Positions 8,008 through 17,173 are shown, numbered from the stretch's first letter. The stretch: 64,000 nt of DNA from Alphaproteobacteria bacterium (GCA_024742735.1 JANSXV010000007.1:58493-122492), one strand, 5' to 3'. Notes: generated by a model not told the origin, from the sequence alone. Made by a program: numbers and translations.

Positions 8008-9582
8008 ATGGTGGATATATCCGCCTACGCACCGTCCTTTGCAGCAGTTGAGGCGGCGCGCACATCCACCGCTTCAGCGGTCAATGTCGCCACCAGCTAT
8101 GGTGAGCGGCCTACCTTTCGTGATGATGCTGTAACGGCTGCTTCGGCAACGCGAGCCATGACCAGCAAGATCAGCCGGCTCAACGAAATGCGTGCACTTG
8201 AACGCGTTGATGGCTTACTGGATGTCACGCTTGCCGCGACAGACACCATCGTCGACACCCTGACCGAAATGAAAACGCTTGCAGCGCGTCTACAGGACCA
8301 GAGCCTGTCAGACGACATGCGAGCGACGCTCACCAATGAGTACAGCAAGCTCTTGCCACGCATCGATGAGCTGACCGAAATGGCCAGCTTCGGCGGCCGA
8401 AACCTCATCAATCCCGATGCGTCACAAATCTCAGGTGATCTAGAACTGCCCGGTGGCCAAGTGGTGGAAGCAAAGGATTTGCGCAACTGGCAAGGACAGA
8501 TTCTTGCTCTTTCAGGCGGCGGGCAGGGTGGGTCTGGAGGCGGCGGCTCAAGCGCACAGGCCCCATTTCTGGACGACCTGGCTGGAGCCTTCACCTTCGA
8601 CGGAAGCTTAAGCCAGCTTGGAATAGGAACCGATTCCCTGACAGCAAATGCTCAGGGGAGCGTAAGTTTTAACTTGGCAGGTGGCGTGGGTGGAATTTTC
8701 CTGAATACGGGGTCACGCCTTGTTGTCAGCGGACCGGCCAAATCCTCTCAATCATTTTTCGCCACCATTGAATCTGGAAACTTTGGCTCTTGGGGCGGCG
8801 TCAATGTCGGCAATGATGAAGTGCGCCTCAGCGCAATTAGTGATCCGCAATACGGCACTGGTCTTCAAATCGAAACCAATATTTCCGGGCAATATAATGT
8901 TGGCACAAGATGGGGTCCAATAAATACAACTAATAATATTGCTATTACATATCAAAATTTGGCAAACCACACAACAGTAAATGTATATTTTAACGGCACG
9001 AGATACCAGATTGTTGCTCCAAGTTTGCCATTTCAGGCAAATGCATTAAGCGAATTTATATTTGAAGGCGCTCTTGAGGTGAATGATGTCGCAATTTACA
9101 ACAGATCCATGAGCGGGACTGGTGTCTCGGCAATTACTACGAGCATGACCTCAGGGGTCGAAAACTGGGTGTCTGGTTCAGGTGGTGGAAGTGGAGGCGG
9201 AAGCTTTGAATGGGATTTTGAATGGGATGCGGTGCATGCCGCGTTAGATGTTTCCCTATCGAATGTTCTCGCCGCACAAGCCGATTATGGCGGCGCCGCG
9301 CGTTCAGCTGAACTCAAAGCACAGGTTCAGCAGCGCATGGTGGACGCCATCGACAGCGCAACCGCGCGACTGGTCAATCGGGACATTGATCGTCTTGGCG
9401 CATTACGGGCTGCAGGCGAGGTCCGCGAGCAACTGGCTCAGGCCATGATGCAAAGCCAGACCACCACCCTTTCAGCCCAAACCAGCTTGTTCTCGAATGC
9501 GCTTGGTCTCTTTGACGCTATGAATATCGGCGGCTTCCGCCCCATGGGGCTTGAAACGGCAGGAGCACGTGGCGGGCTGTAG
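8008..9582 (+). CDS. Flagellin-like filament protein with LamG/ConA-like insert (array copy 4, type B)
   Basis: At 524 residues this is the longest array member. N- and C-terminal helices match copy 2 almost throughout. The insert (about 185-385) is flanked on both sides by Gly/Ser linkers: GGGQGGSGGGGSS before it and SGSGGGSGGGS after it. It starts FLDDLAGAFTFDGSLSQLG and ends EVNDVAIYNRSMSGTGVSAI, so it is of the same general type as copy 2 but strongly diverged inside. A 12-base tandem duplication gives FEWDFEWD just after the linker. Part of the insert (about 8880-9080) is unusually AT-rich for the array, which hints that the lectin-like cassette came from elsewhere. Start chosen as in the other copies. 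Confidence 0.7.
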   Translation: MVDISAYAPSFAAVEAARTSTASAVNVATSYGERPTFRDDAVTAASATRAMTSKISRLNEMRALERVDGLLDVTLAATDTIVDTLTEMKTLAARLQDQSLSDDMRATLTNEYSKLLPRIDELTEMASFGGRNLINPDASQISGDLELPGGQVVEAKDLRNWQGQILALSGGGQGGSGGGGSSAQAPFLDDLAGAFTFDGSLSQLGIGTDSLTANAQGSVSFNLAGGVGGIFLNTGSRLVVSGPAKSSQSFFATIESGNFGSWGGVNVGNDEVRLSAISDPQYGTGLQIETNISGQYNVGTRWGPINTTNNIAITYQNLANHTTVNVYFNGTRYQIVAPSLPFQANALSEFIFEGALEVNDVAIYNRSMSGTGVSAITTSMTSGVENWVSGSGGGSGGGSFEWDFEWDAVHAALDVSLSNVLAAQADYGGAARSAELKAQVQQRMVDAIDSATARLVNRDIDRLGALRAAGEVREQLAQAMMQSQTTTLSAQTSLFSNALGLFDAMNIGGFRPMGLETAGARGGL

Positions 9583-9711
9583 CGCTCATTGAGGCCACAC
9601 ATCCCTTTTGTACTCCAATAAATCTTGGCCGGTTCAGCTAATCCACGGTCCATAGATCGGGCTTATCTGTTGTAAGCGTAGACGTGCGTGACTTCAGAAC
9701 GAGGTCTTACC
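9583..9711 (+). promoter_or_regulatory. Array spacer, version 1 (before copy 5)
   Basis: This is a third near-identical copy of the version 1 leader, with GACTTCAGAACGAGG just before the start codon of copy 5. Confidence 0.5.
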
Positions 9712-11216
9712 ATGGTGGATATATCCGCCTACGCACCGTCCCTTGCATCAGTGGGAGCGGCGCGAACAGATACCGCTTCAGCGGTTAAAGTCGCCACCAG
9801 CTATGGTGAGCGCCCGTCATTCCGTGATGATGCTGTAACGGCCGGTTCGGCAACACGAGCCATGAGCAGTAAGATCAGCCGGCTCAACGATGTGCGCGCG
9901 CTTCAACGCGTTGATGGATTGCTGGATGTCACGCTTGCTGCGACAGATGGGATCAATGACATCCTTAGCGAGATGATGTCTTTGGCCGCGAATCTGCAGG
10001 ACCAAAGCTTGTTCGCCGAGATGCGTACCAGCCTCACCAATGAACTCGATAAGCTTGAAGCTCGCATTGATGAATTGACTGAGATGGCCAGCTTCGGCGG
10101 CCGAAACCTCCTCAATCCCGATGCAGCACAAATCTCCGGCGATCTGGAACTGCCAGATGGCCAAGTGGTGGAAGCAAGGGACCTGCGTCTGAATAAAGGC
10201 ACGATCCTCTCGGTTGGACTGCATGAGCGCCTTCAGTACACAATCGCGTTCGATGACAGCACTGCTGCAGAGGCCCATCATGGATTTGCCTCGCTCCCTC
10301 CACCAACGATTTTAGAAGGCCCACCGGAATATGGCGAAGGGGCTAGTGGAGGTCAAGCGCTCAAGGACAGTCGGGTAGAATACCTACTCAACGGGGCAAA
10401 TGCGGCGATGAATGAAATTACTGTAAGCATGTCTCTCAAGGAGGGGCCATAAGTCTGGAAAACTCGCCCTCTACAGTCAGTGCATTACGATTCACGAATA
10501 ACACTGACGATATTAAATTCCATCTTGAGCACGGACTGCTATACATTTCCCATAATGGCACTTGGTTAGAGCAAACTGCCGAGACTGGAGATGGATGGTT
10601 TCGATTTGCATTATCAATAGATCAAAACGGCTCCGCGTCGGCTTACAAGGACGGGGAAATTTTCGCCAAATTTATGTTAACCAATCCAATTGGTGGCGAT
10701 GAGAGTAATACAAAGCGGATCTGGTTCGAAGGAAACGGTGTGCAGGATGACGTCTCCATCTATGCTGTTGCACTGCCCAAAGCCGAGATACAGAAAGCTG
10801 ATAGATGGTCCGCTATCGGAGTGCAAAACTGGAGCAATTGGCGAGACTCAGGCCGATGGGATTTGGTTGGGGGTGATCTACAACAGTCCGTCAAAAGCCT
10901 CGCAGCCGTTGAAGCCTCGTTTGGCAGTGCTGCCCGTTCAGCTGAACTGAAATCCCAGATTCAGCAGCGCATGGTGGATGCCATTGAGAGCGCTACAGCG
11001 CGACTGGTCAATCGAGACATCGATCGTCTTGGCGCATTACGGGCTGCTGGCGAAGTGCGCGAGCAACTGGCTCAAGCCATGATGCAAAGCCAGACCACCA
11101 CCCTGTCAGCTCAAACCAGCCTGTTCTCGAATGCCCTTGGCCTTTTTGACTCCATGAATATCGGTGGCTTCCGCCCCATCGGCCTTGAGACTGCCGGAGC
11201 ACGTGGCGGGCTGTAG
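9712..11216 (+). pseudogene. Flagellin-like protein, type A, broken by a frameshift (array copy 5)
   Basis: The first frame runs from ATG 9712 to a stop at 10450-10452 (246 residues). The remainder continues in the -1 frame from about 10449 to 11216. Read through, the product is about 500 residues and matches copy 1 across the insert (KEGP..., then SLENSPSTVSALRFTNN, WFRFALSIDQNGSASAYKDGE, DDVSIYAVALPKAEIQ) and the C-terminus. Loss of one base in the G-run at 10443-10446 would explain it; adding one G restores the frame. It could be a genuine inactivation, a slippage-based switch or a sequencing error. If the break is real, the second part could only be made from internal starts such as ATG 10674. 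Confidence 0.8.
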
Positions 11217-11403
11217 CGCCGAACCCGATTACACCTGCCTTTTGTAACCCAATAAATTTTGCCGGGCCCGGCTAACGCGGCGTCGAGCTGCGGTGCTTAT
11301 CCATTACGGGCGATGGTGCGCTTGAGGGCGCCCGCGCTTTGGAACGAAGCCCGGTAATGGTGGACGTGTCCGCCTACGCACCGTCGCCTTGAGCAGTGGG
11401 AGA
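11217..11403 (+). pseudogene. Remnant of a sixth array copy (leader and first codons)
   Basis: A version 2 leader is followed by ATG 11357 and codons for MVDVSAYAPSP, then an in-frame TGA at 11390-11392. Homology to the array continues to GCAGTGGGAG near 11403 and then ends abruptly. This is the 5' scar of a deleted copy. The leader carries a perfect palindrome GCCGGGCCCGGC at 11261-11272. Confidence 0.75.
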
Positions 11404-11440
11404 GAGCGCCGGCTGGCGCCCGCCGTATCGTGAGTCGAAA

Positions 11441-11608
11441 ATGAAGTCGCAACCCAGTCTTCTCGAACGCCTGTTTGGAAAGCGTAGCACTCAGCCTGAC
11501 CCTGCTTCAAAGCGCTTGCAGGATATCAAGTCGGGCAAGCGCGCCTGGATGAGCCTGGGCGAGACCAACGGCATCAAGATCAAAGTCCTTCGAGGTGAAG
11601 ATGATTAG
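11441..11608 (+). CDS. Small hypothetical protein, 55 aa
   Basis: This is a short basic frame beginning MKSQPSLLERLFGKRS and ending in RGEDD. It lies between the remnant flagellin-like copy and the TadG-like gene. An in-frame GTG at 11396 would lengthen it into the remnant sequence and seems less likely. No recognised domain; no membrane segment. It ends 23 bases before the TadG-like start and may be co-transcribed with it. Confidence 0.4.
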   Translation: MKSQPSLLERLFGKRSTQPDPASKRLQDIKSGKRAWMSLGETNGIKIKVLRGEDD

Positions 11609-11631
11609 CGCCTCGTGGGGCCTCGACCTCA

Positions 11632-12981
11632 ATGCTTAGCAATATTCTTTGCGCGTTCGGGCCGGATCTGCGCGGCAACGTAGCGGTCACATTCGCGCTG
11701 TCCGCATCAGCCCTTATGATCAGCGTCGGTGGCGCTGTCGACTTTTCGAGGTCGCTGACTATCGGGGCCGAGCTTCAGCATGCGATCGACTCAGGCGTAC
11801 TCGCCGCAGCATCGCTCTCCCAGGACCGACCTGCAGAAGAGGTTGTTACGGCCTATGTCGCCGCCGGAATCGGGGATCACGATGGCGCTTACCAGAATCT
11901 CGAGGTTTCGGTCCAAAGCTCAAGCTTCTTCGACCGGCGAGAGATCGCCGTGGACGCCTCAATCCAGATCGATACGATTTTCCTTGGGGTTGTCGGCATC
12001 AACGCACTAACCATAAGCCGCTCGGCCGAGGCTATCGAGCAATCGAAGAACATTGAGATCGCCATGGTGCTGGACATTTCCTCATCCATGGGCGGCGCCC
12101 GGATCGACCAGCTTCGCTCAGCAACACTTGAGTTTCTGGATGCGGTGGCCTTTGGCGATCCAACGACATCGGTGTCGATCATTCCCTATGGCGGGACCGT
12201 CCGGATGCCAGGCCAATTCTTCAGTCTGATATTGGACGCTGACGACTTCTCACCGCCGTCATTCGATTGGACCATCCCTATTCCGGACACCGCCGCGGAC
12301 TGGAATGGTTGCGTCGAACTCGATGACAACGCGGTTCGCTCAATCCCTCTTGCAGCGCACAGCTTCGGTGTTTTGCCGGACTTCACGGTCTGGAACCGCG
12401 ATCATAACTGGTGCCCGCCAGACCCTCAGGTGGCCGCCCTCTTCAATACTCGAAACGAAAGCCAGCTGACCGCGCTTGCCTCCAGCCTCGACGATGATGT
12501 TCTGTCCGACGGGACCGGGACTGACATTGCGACCGGCTGGGGCGTCCGAGCGCTTGACCCTGCTTGGCGCGGCGCACTTGGCGGAGACGCCGATTTCACC
12601 GACCGGCCAGCAGATTATGATGACGAAGACACCATCAAAGCCCTAATCATAATGACTGACGGCGGCACGACCGCGCAGCTGCGGCCTGAAAGTGAGTGGG
12701 AGCCTGGCTCCGACGGTCTGCACGTAGGAGTAGGCGGGACCGAACAGCTGTATAGTCCTTGGCAAGCCCGTCAGAACTTTGACCACTTATGCACGACGGC
12801 GCGGTCTAACGGGATCCGGGTTTACACGATTGCGTTTCAGGTTCGCCAGCAGTGGCAAAGGATCGAGCTTGAAGACTGCGCAGGCGTACCGTCGCAATAC
12901 TTTGAAATTGAAGACCTGAATATATCATCGGCCTTCTCTTCGATTGCTGCTGACCTCGACCGATTAAGGATATCAAGATAA
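11632..12981 (+). CDS. TadG-like pilus assembly protein with von Willebrand A domain
   Basis: The 449-residue protein opens with the Tad/Flp pilus TadE/TadG signature, a charged LRGNVAVTFAL motif leading into one membrane helix (about residues 14-38). From residue about 140 there is a von Willebrand factor A domain with the metal-ion site DISSS (MVLDISSSMGG) and a later IIMTDGG segment. TadG proteins are anchored in the inner membrane with their bulk in the periplasm and take part in Flp pilus biogenesis. No other tad genes are seen nearby, so this may be an orphan TadG-like protein serving the surface structures encoded here. The C-terminus is complete (ADLDRLRISR). Confidence 0.85.
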   Translation: MLSNILCAFGPDLRGNVAVTFALSASALMISVGGAVDFSRSLTIGAELQHAIDSGVLAAASLSQDRPAEEVVTAYVAAGIGDHDGAYQNLEVSVQSSSFFDRREIAVDASIQIDTIFLGVVGINALTISRSAEAIEQSKNIEIAMVLDISSSMGGARIDQLRSATLEFLDAVAFGDPTTSVSIIPYGGTVRMPGQFFSLILDADDFSPPSFDWTIPIPDTAADWNGCVELDDNAVRSIPLAAHSFGVLPDFTVWNRDHNWCPPDPQVAALFNTRNESQLTALASSLDDDVLSDGTGTDIATGWGVRALDPAWRGALGGDADFTDRPADYDDEDTIKALIIMTDGGTTAQLRPESEWEPGSDGLHVGVGGTEQLYSPWQARQNFDHLCTTARSNGIRVYTIAFQVRQQWQRIELEDCAGVPSQYFEIEDLNISSAFSSIAADLDRLRISR

Positions 12982-13071
12982 TTTTTTTGATTTGAAAAAA
13001 TATTTCTCTAAAATTTGCGGATTCACAACCATAATCCACCTATACATTGACATGTAAATAGGGTGGAATAA

Positions 13072-14214
13072 ATGTCGACATATTCCGTTAATATTCTAAA
13101 TCTAAATAAACTTGCATCTGAAAAGTCTGCAGAGTCGAGGCGGATTATCCTAACGCAAGTTGCAGATTTATTTCTGGATCAAAAGCCCGCCTCAGGAACC
13201 AAGCTGCATACCGAGTTTGATCAAGTGATGCAGTCGCTCTGCGAGGCGGTATCCGAGCAACTGCGCGCGCAGATCGCATGCAAGCTCGCTTTTGCAACAG
13301 ATGGGCCACGCGGGCTCCTCTTGATGTTGGCGACAGATGCCATCGAGGTGGCTACGCCAATCCTTCAGAATTCCGTTGCTCTGACGGATGAGGATCTGAT
13401 CGAAATCGTCGGGCGCAAAGGCGCAGAGCACGCATCAGCCATCGCCGGCCGTCGAACCCTTAGCCCAGCTGTCTCAAACGCAATCGCGAAGACAGGGGAT
13501 GATAGCGCCCTGGCGCGAGTGCTCACCAATGCCGGAGCCAACATTGATCGTCAGACTTTCGAGATCGCTGCGTTACGCGCAGAAGACAATCTAAGCCTTC
13601 AAGATGCGCTAGTCAGTCGCCACAATACGCCGCTGGATCTGTTAGCCGATCTGATTCCCGTCGTTGAACGGGTGGTTCGCGAGCAGATCATCGCCAGGTT
13701 TGAGAAAGTTGATGAGCGCGTGCTTGAGGCCGCAATGACCGCCTCCCACGAGCGGCTCTTGCGACGCTTCGCTGAGGAAAAAGCACTAGATGAGGCTCGA
13801 CAGCGTTTATCGGCGAAGCGACTGCGACGCGCTCTCGATGGCGCCCTTCTGGTGTCTCTCCTTAAAGAGAAGTGCTTCGACGAATTTCTGATCGCATTCT
13901 CCGAGATTGCGTCCGTTACCCGTCAAACGGTCAGGCGTGCGCTCGCGCACCCAAGCCCAGATGGTGTGGCGCTGCTCTGTAAGGCCGCCGGGCTGCGCAA
14001 GTCGGAGTTTGTAACCATCGCAATACTTGGTAGACACCATTACGCTGATGCTAACGCCTTGGAACAAGACCTCGACGCTCGCTTCAGTGCGGCGAAGGCA
14101 TTGGCTCGGATCTACGATGAGCTTTCGCCGGCAGCGGCGCAAAGGGCCATTCGATTTATCATGGCTCGAACCAATGTCGCCCTGGAAACGGCCCAGATTC
14201 CATTATCGGCGTGA
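13072..14214 (+). CDS. DUF2336 family protein
   Basis: This 380-residue, helix-rich protein matches the alphaproteobacterial DUF2336 family in length and pattern: repeated helical pairs with segments such as SAIAGRRTLSPAVSNAIAKTGD, ARVLTNAGANI and LLADLIPVVERVVREQI, resembling HEAT-like repeats. A GGTGGA ribosome site precedes ATG 13072. No signal peptide. Family members are often encoded near pilus, motility or regulatory genes, but their biochemical role is not established. It lies 90 bases after the TadG-like gene, in the same direction. Confidence 0.8.
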   Translation: MSTYSVNILNLNKLASEKSAESRRIILTQVADLFLDQKPASGTKLHTEFDQVMQSLCEAVSEQLRAQIACKLAFATDGPRGLLLMLATDAIEVATPILQNSVALTDEDLIEIVGRKGAEHASAIAGRRTLSPAVSNAIAKTGDDSALARVLTNAGANIDRQTFEIAALRAEDNLSLQDALVSRHNTPLDLLADLIPVVERVVREQIIARFEKVDERVLEAAMTASHERLLRRFAEEKALDEARQRLSAKRLRRALDGALLVSLLKEKCFDEFLIAFSEIASVTRQTVRRALAHPSPDGVALLCKAAGLRKSEFVTIAILGRHHYADANALEQDLDARFSAAKALARIYDELSPAAAQRAIRFIMARTNVALETAQIPLSA

Positions 14215-14317
14215 TGGCCACACTCCGTGTATCCATATGGGTAGTTCATTTTTGATGAAGCTGTCCGCTTGGGCGTGACGCCAGGTTCCATATTGCAAGA
14301 GAGGAACCAGTGCTGAT

Positions 14318-14344
14318 CAGACGCCCCCCAGGGGGGGCAGTCTG
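14318..14344. repeat. Strong C/G hairpin in intergenic region
   Basis: The sequence contains GCCCCCC, one A, then GGGGGGGC (14323-14338), flanked by CAGAC and GTCTG, giving a long near-perfect inverted repeat. It lies about 100 bases after the DUF2336 stop. There is no T-run, so it may be a rho-aided terminator or an operator rather than a classical terminator. Confidence 0.5.
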
Positions 14345-14479
14345 CCAAGCAAGTAAAGAATTCGTTTATCGATCCATCAGCAATAGTCCCCAACAGGACG
14401 ATTTGTGAGGCCCTGTTTGCCGAAAACTTTCCTGTGACAGTGTAATCGACATACTTGGTTATTAGCCTCAAGGTGCAGA

Positions 14480-15586
14480 ATGTCATCACATGCTGGAGTG
14501 CGCTCGCTGTCGCGGGCCCGTTTGTTTGGTTCCACCGCGAGGGTGTTGGATTTGCCTCGCTTGATCGAGCGTTATCACCAACAGCCTGGAACTACCGGCG
14601 CCGCAAGGCCGTTTGAGACTTTCGTTTTGAACAGGGCGATTATCATAAAACATAGCCTGCGCCCCCACGAGAGGTTTATATTTGATCATAAAAAATTCGT
14701 AGCAACGAAACTTATATTCCCAATAACTTTAGCCGACTTAAATCATGGTGCTTTTTCAATATTTTTGAACGAACCACTTTTTCTCGAAAGAATTTTGAAG
14801 TTCATTGGCTTAACCGCCAAAGATGAAAGCTTTAGTCGGGACGAGCGCCTGCTAAACATCCTTGACGAGATTCCTGCTTTCGACCCCTTTTTGATTGCAG
14901 AAAGGGCCGCTCTTGACGAGGTTGACCTGCCCTTTGGATTGATTGACCTTTCCGATCATGATTTGATAGAAATGCGGCAGGCGATTTCAAAATCGCTTTC
15001 TAAAATCGCCGCACTTGCGATCGATGAGAATGTCAATATGGCGGCTGATAGGCTTGCCAGTGCGTTCCTCAGCAATCGTAATGACGGGCAGCTGAGCCCG
15101 CTTCGCAACGCCCTGCGCATGACAGAAGGCGACTTCCGAAAAGCGGTTTATTCTTGGAAGGGAATTCTATACTACCAATGGAAACTGAACGATATGAATT
15201 CATATTTCCTCCCGATCGTCCAGTCTTTGAAAAACATCAAACCTTTTGATGCAGATTACGAGACAGACCGCATCATCAGAAATCAAAGTCGACTAATTGT
15301 TGGATCCTTGAACAAGGCAATGGTGAATGTTGCAGAACAACTTGCATATTATGATGCGGCCATCGCGCGAATACACGAACACCGCGATGTCGAGGGGTTT
15401 AGTGAATTTTTAAGAAATGCAAATGAAACGTTTAAGAATATTGGAGTGTCAGCGAGCATACTGAGCCACTGTGTCGACTATTGGCAATTTGCATTAAAAG
15501 GTGTCGACCGGCGGCACATTCCAACAGAGCGAGCGCTGGACATCGTAAACGGCCTGGCAGCGCCGATATCGAATTCGGATCTGTAG
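14480..15586 (+). CDS. Hypothetical protein, 368 aa
   Basis: I do not recognise this protein. It is complete, mostly helical, without signal peptide or membrane segments. Residues about 50-70 and 170-200 have a charged alternating pattern, and the C-terminal half (LNKAMVNVAEQLAYYDAAIARIHEHRDVEGFSEFLRNAN) looks like long helices. Base composition from about 14640 to 15450 is more AT-rich than its neighbours, which may point to transfer. It follows the TadG-like and DUF2336 genes in the same direction but 265 bases downstream, past a hairpin. The start ATG 14480 has a weak AAGG site; no better alternative was seen. Confidence 0.6.
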   Translation: MSSHAGVRSLSRARLFGSTARVLDLPRLIERYHQQPGTTGAARPFETFVLNRAIIIKHSLRPHERFIFDHKKFVATKLIFPITLADLNHGAFSIFLNEPLFLERILKFIGLTAKDESFSRDERLLNILDEIPAFDPFLIAERAALDEVDLPFGLIDLSDHDLIEMRQAISKSLSKIAALAIDENVNMAADRLASAFLSNRNDGQLSPLRNALRMTEGDFRKAVYSWKGILYYQWKLNDMNSYFLPIVQSLKNIKPFDADYETDRIIRNQSRLIVGSLNKAMVNVAEQLAYYDAAIARIHEHRDVEGFSEFLRNANETFKNIGVSASILSHCVDYWQFALKGVDRRHIPTERALDIVNGLAAPISNSDL

Positions 15587-15886
15587 GTGTAGGAAGGGGC
15601 TCGACCGAGATTTGAGGCTGTCTTCGTGCTTTGATCTGTGAGAATAACTCCGTTGACGTGACCCCCTGTTTTCATCCAGCCGAAGCGAGAGTCCGGGGTT
15701 GATTTGCACTGAGCCCCAACGTTGGACCGCCGGAAGCTGGAGTTGCCGGCTGTGATTGCACTGAGCCCCCAGAAAAAGTGAGGGCGGCGCGGGGCTCAGG
15801 TCACAAGCCCCCCCATTTGACTGGATAGCGCCCTCACGTTCGGCTTGTCACATTTTGCAGTCGGACCTTCGGCCTGTGTCGAAGTC
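15587..15886. other. Possible insertion-sequence end remnant (IS21-like direct repeats)
   Basis: The gap carries two copies of GATT(T)GCACTGAGCCCC (about 15701-15717 and 15754-15769), preceded by GACCCCCTGTTTTCATCC. From memory, repeats of this kind occur at ends of IS21-family elements in alphaproteobacteria. No transposase frame is present, so at most this is a scar. A CCCCCCCATTTG block lies at 15808-15819, close to the start of the next gene. Confidence 0.35.
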
Positions 15887-17173
15887 ATGTCAGCTGGGCT
15901 GATCCATCAGCGGGTTTGTGGGAGCAGACCCGTGCCAAGTCCCATCAAAAGGAAACTTCTCGTGCGGCAGCTTCACGGACGATCTGGTCAGTCACGGCGA
16001 CCTCTATCCTCCCTGCAGATCCTGGCCGCAGGCCTGGGCGGCGCCATGCTCTGCCTGGCGCCGGCTTCGGCCGTCACCACGCCGCCGTCAGATCAGGGCT
16101 CCGCCGCCATGGAGCGCATGATGGAAGAGGCCAGAAGGCGTCAGTTGGAGATCATGCGGCAGGGCCAGGAAATGACGGCCGGGCGCAGCGACGCGGCAGG
16201 CCAGAGTTCGCAGGCGGCGGTGCAGATCGATCCGGCCAACCCGCCGCGACTCGTTCTGGGCTCGCTTCTGCAGGACGGACTCCAGTTCAGATCCGACGGA
16301 CGGTTCAGCCTGTCGCGGTTCAAGGTTTCATCACTTCCGACGCGTGACGCCGGCGGAAATGCAATCCGCTATGATCTTCCGGGCCAGGAAAGGTTGCATG
16401 TGCGATTGACCGGGCCGGATGGAAGCGTCCTGTCCGATCATCGCTACACGGCGGTCGAAGACCGCCAGTACGGTGGATGGAATGCGGATCTGTCGATCGG
16501 CTCGCCCCGGTCGGTCAATCCCGATTTCATTCGTCATCGCGCTGTCCTGGCCCCCGGCGGGCATTCCCTCGCCTTCATGCTGGATGACGAGGTTCTGGAC
16601 ACATTCGACTTCACCGTGGCGCAAGCCCGCTACCCCGAAGGCGTGGTGCTCCAGCTCGACGGGCCCTGGCGCACCCTCATGGCGGTGTCGACAAACAACG
16701 CGCTCGATCAAATCCAGAAGGCGCCGGGTTACGAGCGCGCCGGCGTCGTCCAGTCCTTCATCTTCAACCAGAATACGCGCCAGAGCGGCGACGAGCGGCA
16801 GGGCCAGAGATACACGCTTCGGGTCCTGAGAAATGGCGAGCCGTTCGCGATCTATGCCGACATCCTCGCCAATGAGAGCCGCCAGTGGGAGGATACCGTA
16901 ATCCCGTGGGGGCGCGGCCCTGAAGGCCTTAGCGTCTCGCCGGCGGAGCGCTCCCTGCGCACCTGGGGATACAACATTCAAACAAGGCGCTCGCCAAACG
17001 CCCGGGTTGATCTGGATAGCTTCGCGGACGGAGCTTCCACGGTGGAACTGGAGCACTGGGATACCGGCGAGGTTCGCCGCTACAGCTTCAGCCGGCGTGA
17101 CGGGGCCTTCGTCGGCGGCCGGGGAGCGGTCGTGGAGCCTGGAGGACATACGATCTGGCTGACGCCGGGCTAA
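15887..17173 (+). CDS. Exported protein of unknown function
   Basis: Starting at ATG 15887 gives 428 residues; a TTG 14 codons upstream is also possible. A basic region is followed by a hydrophobic stretch and cleavage-like site (ILAAGLGGAMLCLAPASA, about residues 45-62), so it is probably exported, though the n-region is long and the true start may lie further in. A short charged, Met/Gln/Arg-rich helix follows (MERMMEEARRRQLEIMRQ). The remainder is beta-rich with repeated strands such as HSLAFMLDDEVLDTFDF and YTLRVLRNGEPFAIYAD. I recognise no family. It is directly upstream of a response regulator and kinase, an arrangement repeated elsewhere in the window. Confidence 0.6.
   Translation: MSAGLIHQRVCGSRPVPSPIKRKLLVRQLHGRSGQSRRPLSSLQILAAGLGGAMLCLAPASAVTTPPSDQGSAAMERMMEEARRRQLEIMRQGQEMTAGRSDAAGQSSQAAVQIDPANPPRLVLGSLLQDGLQFRSDGRFSLSRFKVSSLPTRDAGGNAIRYDLPGQERLHVRLTGPDGSVLSDHRYTAVEDRQYGGWNADLSIGSPRSVNPDFIRHRAVLAPGGHSLAFMLDDEVLDTFDFTVAQARYPEGVVLQLDGPWRTLMAVSTNNALDQIQKAPGYERAGVVQSFIFNQNTRQSGDERQGQRYTLRVLRNGEPFAIYADILANESRQWEDTVIPWGRGPEGLSVSPAERSLRTWGYNIQTRRSPNARVDLDSFADGASTVELEHWDTGEVRRYSFSRRDGAFVGGRGAVVEPGGHTIWLTPG

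Noticed and set aside
9712..10452. Copy 5 as a naturally short flagellin-like protein
   Set aside because: The homologous remainder of insert and C-terminus follows directly in another frame, so this is a frameshift rather than a short gene.
2990..11300. Sigma-54 promoters (GG-N10-GC) before the flagellin-like genes
   Set aside because: A GG-N10-GC match can be found in two spacers but is lost in the others, so it is not a conserved feature.
11357..11392. Very short peptide gene MVDVSAYAPSP
   Set aside because: It is the beginning of a deleted array copy with a stop; no reason to think it is functional.
15845..15886. TTG start for the exported protein upstream of module 1
   Set aside because: ATG at 15887 is available and the extra residues only lengthen an already long region before the hydrophobic segment.
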